64,000 nt of DNA, from contig CM060200.1 of NCBI GenBank assembly GCA_030562195.1, forward strand, positions 39,377,468-39,441,467, in the 5' to 3' direction. The notes beneath the pieces were generated by a model, which was given only the letters and a program-made list of their open reading frames with translations, had not been told where the DNA came from and made no database searches. This DNA comes from Nipponacmea schrenckii. Lineage: Eukaryota; Mollusca; Gastropoda; Lottiidae. This document shows positions 60,970 to 64,000 of the stretch, piece after piece; position 1 is the first letter of the stretch, and every line of letters begins with the position of its first letter. Made by a program: the position numbers and the translations under genes.

Positions 60970-61313
60970 TTAAAGGGATAATAGGTCTTAGAATGAAAAT
61001 AAAATTTTAAACTTGTTTTAAATTGGCTAATATGAGCTCTATTCACCAGAAAATATACCTGCCACCATAACATAAAATAAATAAATAACCAAAAAACTAA
61101 GTAATTATCCATAAAGACGCATTTGATTATTTAAAAAAGCTTAACAAATTGATTAATCGTTTAAAAAAAAAACTTAGTTTTGTGAGTTTTCAAGATTTTG
61201 AGGGATTCTGTTACTTTATGACACCAGGTAAGTTCCTCATGGATATATACTCATATTGACCATTCTTGAGAACTAAAATTTTATGTTCATGCTAAGATGC
61301 AGTATCCCTTTAA
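60970..61313 (+). mobile_element. TTAA-type MITE, 344 bp, most complete copy
   Basis: The element runs from TTAA (60970-60973) to TTAA (61310-61313). Terminal inverted repeats of about 40 bp are visible: ttaaagggata...cttagaatgaaaataaaatttt on the left and aaaattttatgttcatgctaag...tatccctttaa on the right. A TTAA at both ends is the hallmark of piggyBac-type transposition, so a piggyBac-mobilised MITE is the likely class (inference). Copies or parts are at 1695, 39015 and 59605. Confidence 0.82.
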
Positions 61314-61393
61314 ATACCGTGAGTGTTTCGGTAACTTTCCCGTTATACTATGTGTAACTCCAGTTGGGCTTGTGATGTTTAATTCTCTAATCA

Positions 61394-61615
61394 GCGTTCA
61401 GTGTTTTGAAATTGAGCTTCAAGTTGTCGGTTTTCTAATGTTGAAACAGACGATGTTCTGATCTTTTAGCTCCAAGCAATCAATGCCGCAATTGTAGCTA
61501 TAAGCCATGTCTTCATCTTGTAGCTACACACAGTCAGTGTTCTGGTAGCTCCAGACAACCAATGTCCCGATCTTGAAGTTGCCAGCAAATAGTGCTGATA
61601 TTAAAGTTCCATGCA
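61394..61615 (+). repeat. Degenerate tandem repeat, unit about 30-36 bp
   Basis: About six to seven modules of the form cagtgttctgatcttgtagc followed by tccaagcaat, with substitutions and short gaps (gatgttctgatcttttagct, tcatcttgtagctacacaca, tcagtgttctggtagctcca, caatgtcccgatcttgaagt). Confidence 0.7.
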
Positions 61616-61961
61616 GTCTAGGCATTAGGTGTTGTGGACGACAAAATAATTCTCTAATAATTATTGCTTTGATACTGATATTGATAAGTTAGTTCTATGG
61701 GTTTCAAATACATGTCAATCGAGACACTGTTCAAATTTTTATTTAATGCTAGAGGCCATATATCTATATACTCTATTACTACTGCCCACCCGCCCTCATT
61801 TTAAAATAAAATACATCAGCAAAAAAATGTCTTAAATAAACTTCCACTCCCCTACAACTTATTTCGGCTCAGGAAACATTCAATAATCTCTAATTAAACT
61901 CAAGATATATAATGAACAAAATTAACATTAGTGTAATAAGCCTGGTGTGGTAAACCATGCT

Positions 61962-62010
61962 AATGAAATGAAATGAATGGAGTTTTACGTTCTACTTTTC
62001 TGCAAACAAT
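61962..62010 (-). mobile_element. SINE tail fragment
   Basis: The words aatgaaatgaaatgaatgga, then ttttacgttctacttttctg, match the start (plus-strand view) of the SINE fragments at 40580 and 63865. It breaks off after about 50 bp. Confidence 0.6.
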
Positions 62011-62344
62011 GCAAACATGGATTTGTTCTTTATTGTAATTGATTGTTACCTATTGCTAGCTCTGTGATAAAGATATATAAAATAAAAACTTTAATATCTA
62101 TAGTTACTGAAACACTGCGTTTTTCGTTTCATATAGATTTATACTTGAACGGTGGTCTCTCCATGTCATCAATTATCCGCTGGAAATATGTTGAAAATGT
62201 AACAGTTCATTACATCTCATTCAGCCTCGTCAATTCCATTTTCTCGAAACTAACCCTATCACCAGCATATTCACATAACAGTTGGCCTTTTCCTACATCT
62301 TGTCAAGTCGATTAACCTTTACTTTTATATCTGTATTCTCGTTC

Positions 62345-62575
62345 AGGCATTCAATTCTAGATAAGGTTTATTGGTAAAGGTTCATCTAATGTGCCTGGGG
62401 CCATCATGCACTTACCATTATGCTATCGATTTTGTGATACATAATAAATGATAGTGTTATTTTTATATGTCTATTTTTTAGTGCAGGCATACAATTCCAC
62501 AAACGTTTTGCCTTCAAGCACTTACCCTTCATGCTATGTACTTTGTGATACGTATTATATTAACAGGTCAATGAA
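62345..62575 (+). repeat. Degenerate tandem duplication, about 150 bp
   Basis: Blocks caggcattcaattc / caggcatacaattc, gcacttacc(a/c)tt(a/c)atgctat and ttttgtgatac(a) / tttgtgatacg recur once. Confidence 0.65.
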
Positions 62576-62654
62576 GTTACAATCAGAATTAGCACCAGAC
62601 TATTTTTCTATAAACTGTCTATGAATGCAATGATAGCTCCGCTGAGATTGTTGT

Positions 62655-62945
62655 CGTTAGCTAGGCAAGACAATCTAGAAAAGTTAATGTAACTCTGCGA
62701 CTTGGTCTTTCTCCAAACAAACATAATGGTATGTATATATAATGGTACATTTTTATATGATTTCAAGATAAACAAATTTTTAATTTCTCTGGTCTTGTAA
62801 TATAATCGTTTCAGCTGGGCAAGATAATCTAGAAAACTTACTGTAAGTCTATGACTTGGTTTATATAATGGTTAAGTTTGATGTGAATTCAAAATTTCTG
62901 ATTTCTCCGGTCTTGTAATATATCATCGTTTCATAACAGAAAAAA
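62655..62945 (+). repeat. Tandem duplication, about 140-155 bp
   Basis: Two units share gctaggcaagacaatctaga / gctgggcaagataatctaga, gacttggt, ataatggt, then tttctctggtcttgtaatat / tttctccggtcttgtaatat and a closing cgtttca. Confidence 0.75.
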
Positions 62946-63129
62946 GATTTAAATTTTCGTTTCACCGAGTCATGGTTCTCACAAGCGAATGCGCCTGAAG
63001 CATTTGAGTGGGTTTTTTCTTCTACTTTATCACTGAAAATTTCATGAAATAAATCTTTGAAGGAAAACGAAGATAAAGCTATTATTTATGTCAAAAGTGT
63101 TTACATATTATATTGAATCTAAGTGTCTA

Positions 63130-63210
63130 ATTGGGATAACACTTTCTTGGTATAGCACAGATTCGAGCGCTGAAAATTGATAGAATCTGTGATTTACGTG
63201 TTATCCCAAT
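63130..63210. repeat. 81-bp stem-loop with two paired segments
   Basis: Outer arms attgggataacac (63130-63142) and gtgttatcccaat (63198-63210) are perfectly complementary. Inner arms cacagattc (63156-63164) and gaatctgtg (63183-63191) are too, around an 18-nt loop. It could be a tiny foldback element or a structured RNA. Confidence 0.75.
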
Positions 63211-63864
63211 AACGAAAATATTGTTGCAACACCACTTTCTAAATGACATTAAATCATCTCAATATTATATTAATAAGTGCTACAGCACTTTTATATCAGA
63301 CAAAATTATCCTTGCCTTGTACGTAAAAAAGTCGCTAAATTCGGATGGAATGAATTGGGATATAAAAAATAAGAAAACTGTCTACGAAAAGGCTAGAAGA
63401 AACTGGAGATTTAACAATGTGGTATAATGTAGTTGTAAGCAGATTATTTGGTTTGTCTTTAAGCGGTAACAAAAGAGATTTGTATATTTGCAGAAAAATG
63501 CTTTGAATTTGCAACATACTTTCTTATGTTACTTACCTTCTAAAACACTAGTTCCAACTTCAAAAACATGGTGGCAGTAAGTACAAACCAAACCAAATCA
63601 ATAACAATATATTGGCGAAATATTGGTACTAATGAAATTTCCGCATGAGAAAGTATATCAATCATAAGTGAGTAAGTATTTCATAATAAAAAGTGTTATC
63701 AGGTGTCAAGTAAAGTAAGCAAAACCAGTCTGGTGCCACGGCCGTCATAGCCATCTAACACACGTAGTAGTAAAAACAGGCATTTGATAATCTTTTGTGT
63801 CAATCCGTTTAATAATGATGATTACTGGGCAGGTTCGTTCATACTTTGTTGTAAGTGTTTATAA

Positions 63865-64000
63865 ATGAAATTCATGGAGTGTTACGTTCTACGATTCTGC
63901 ACTTTCTGGGCTAATGACTACTGGCATCACCATACAGTGTTCAAAGAGGGAATTTTGCCAGGACATTAACGTCAGCCTACTCTGCTTGTGATTTTCAACT
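63865..64000 (-). mobile_element. SINE core/tail fragment, cut by window end
   Basis: Reads aaatgaaattcatggagtgt, tacgttctacgattctgcac, tttctgggc, then gccaggacattaacgtcagc and tgattttcaact, in line with the other fragments. The rest lies outside the window. Confidence 0.6.

Overview
This is eukaryotic nuclear DNA. It is AT-rich, its genes are split by GT-AG introns, and it is dense in repeats. The two protein families found, the mix of LINE, SINE and MITE repeats, and interspersed GGTCAAGGTCA-rich elements suggest a marine invertebrate, most likely a mollusc (gastropod or bivalve). That assignment is inference. I see no bacterial genes, rRNA or convincing tRNA gene.

Layout. 0-25 kb: no recognisable intact gene. 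It holds repeats, notably a 3.5 kb array of about 49 copies of a 73-bp unit (11.86-15.36 kb), a smaller four-copy array (10.85-11.17 kb), several MITE-like elements, and one orphan exon-like ORF (18.26-18.63 kb). 25.8-31.6 kb (minus strand): a TCAF/FAM115-type gene. Two large exons each encode the TCAF N-terminal domain, and the second also carries a peptidase-M60-type domain in which the first zinc-ligand histidine is serine. The exons are phase-compatible and would join to 965 aa. Their 2.9 kb intron holds the remains of a mobile element with THAP-like and P2X7-C-like fragments. 34.2-49.4 kb (minus strand): a tandem duplication of an SLC22 (organic cation/anion transporter) gene. The proximal copy (34255-40278) has ten coding exons joining without frameshift into 579 aa. 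The distal copy (42973-49440) has the same ten exon positions, with nine of identical length. It has lost the acceptor AG of exon 8, and the 5' part of exon 9 is replaced by a 17-base C run, so it is probably a pseudogene unless the C run is an assembly fault. A degraded CR1/L2-like LINE sits between the copies and stops at the edge of the duplicated block. 49.5-64 kb: no host gene recognised. It holds a 3' fragment of an RNase H-bearing non-LTR retrotransposon (55.25-56.37 kb), a 229-bp foldback element with a 6-bp target duplication (59.8-60.1 kb), a 344-bp TTAA-flanked MITE (60.97-61.31 kb), SINE-tail fragments and short tandem duplications.

The two host loci have no obvious shared pathway: one encodes a putative TRP-channel-associated-factor-like protein, the other a plasma-membrane solute carrier. 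The most informative story is genome dynamics. The SLC22 pair is a natural experiment in which element insertions (a hAT-like element with an 8-bp target duplication, a tRNA-derived SINE, a TTAA MITE) and splice-site loss can be placed after the duplication by comparing the two copies base by base.
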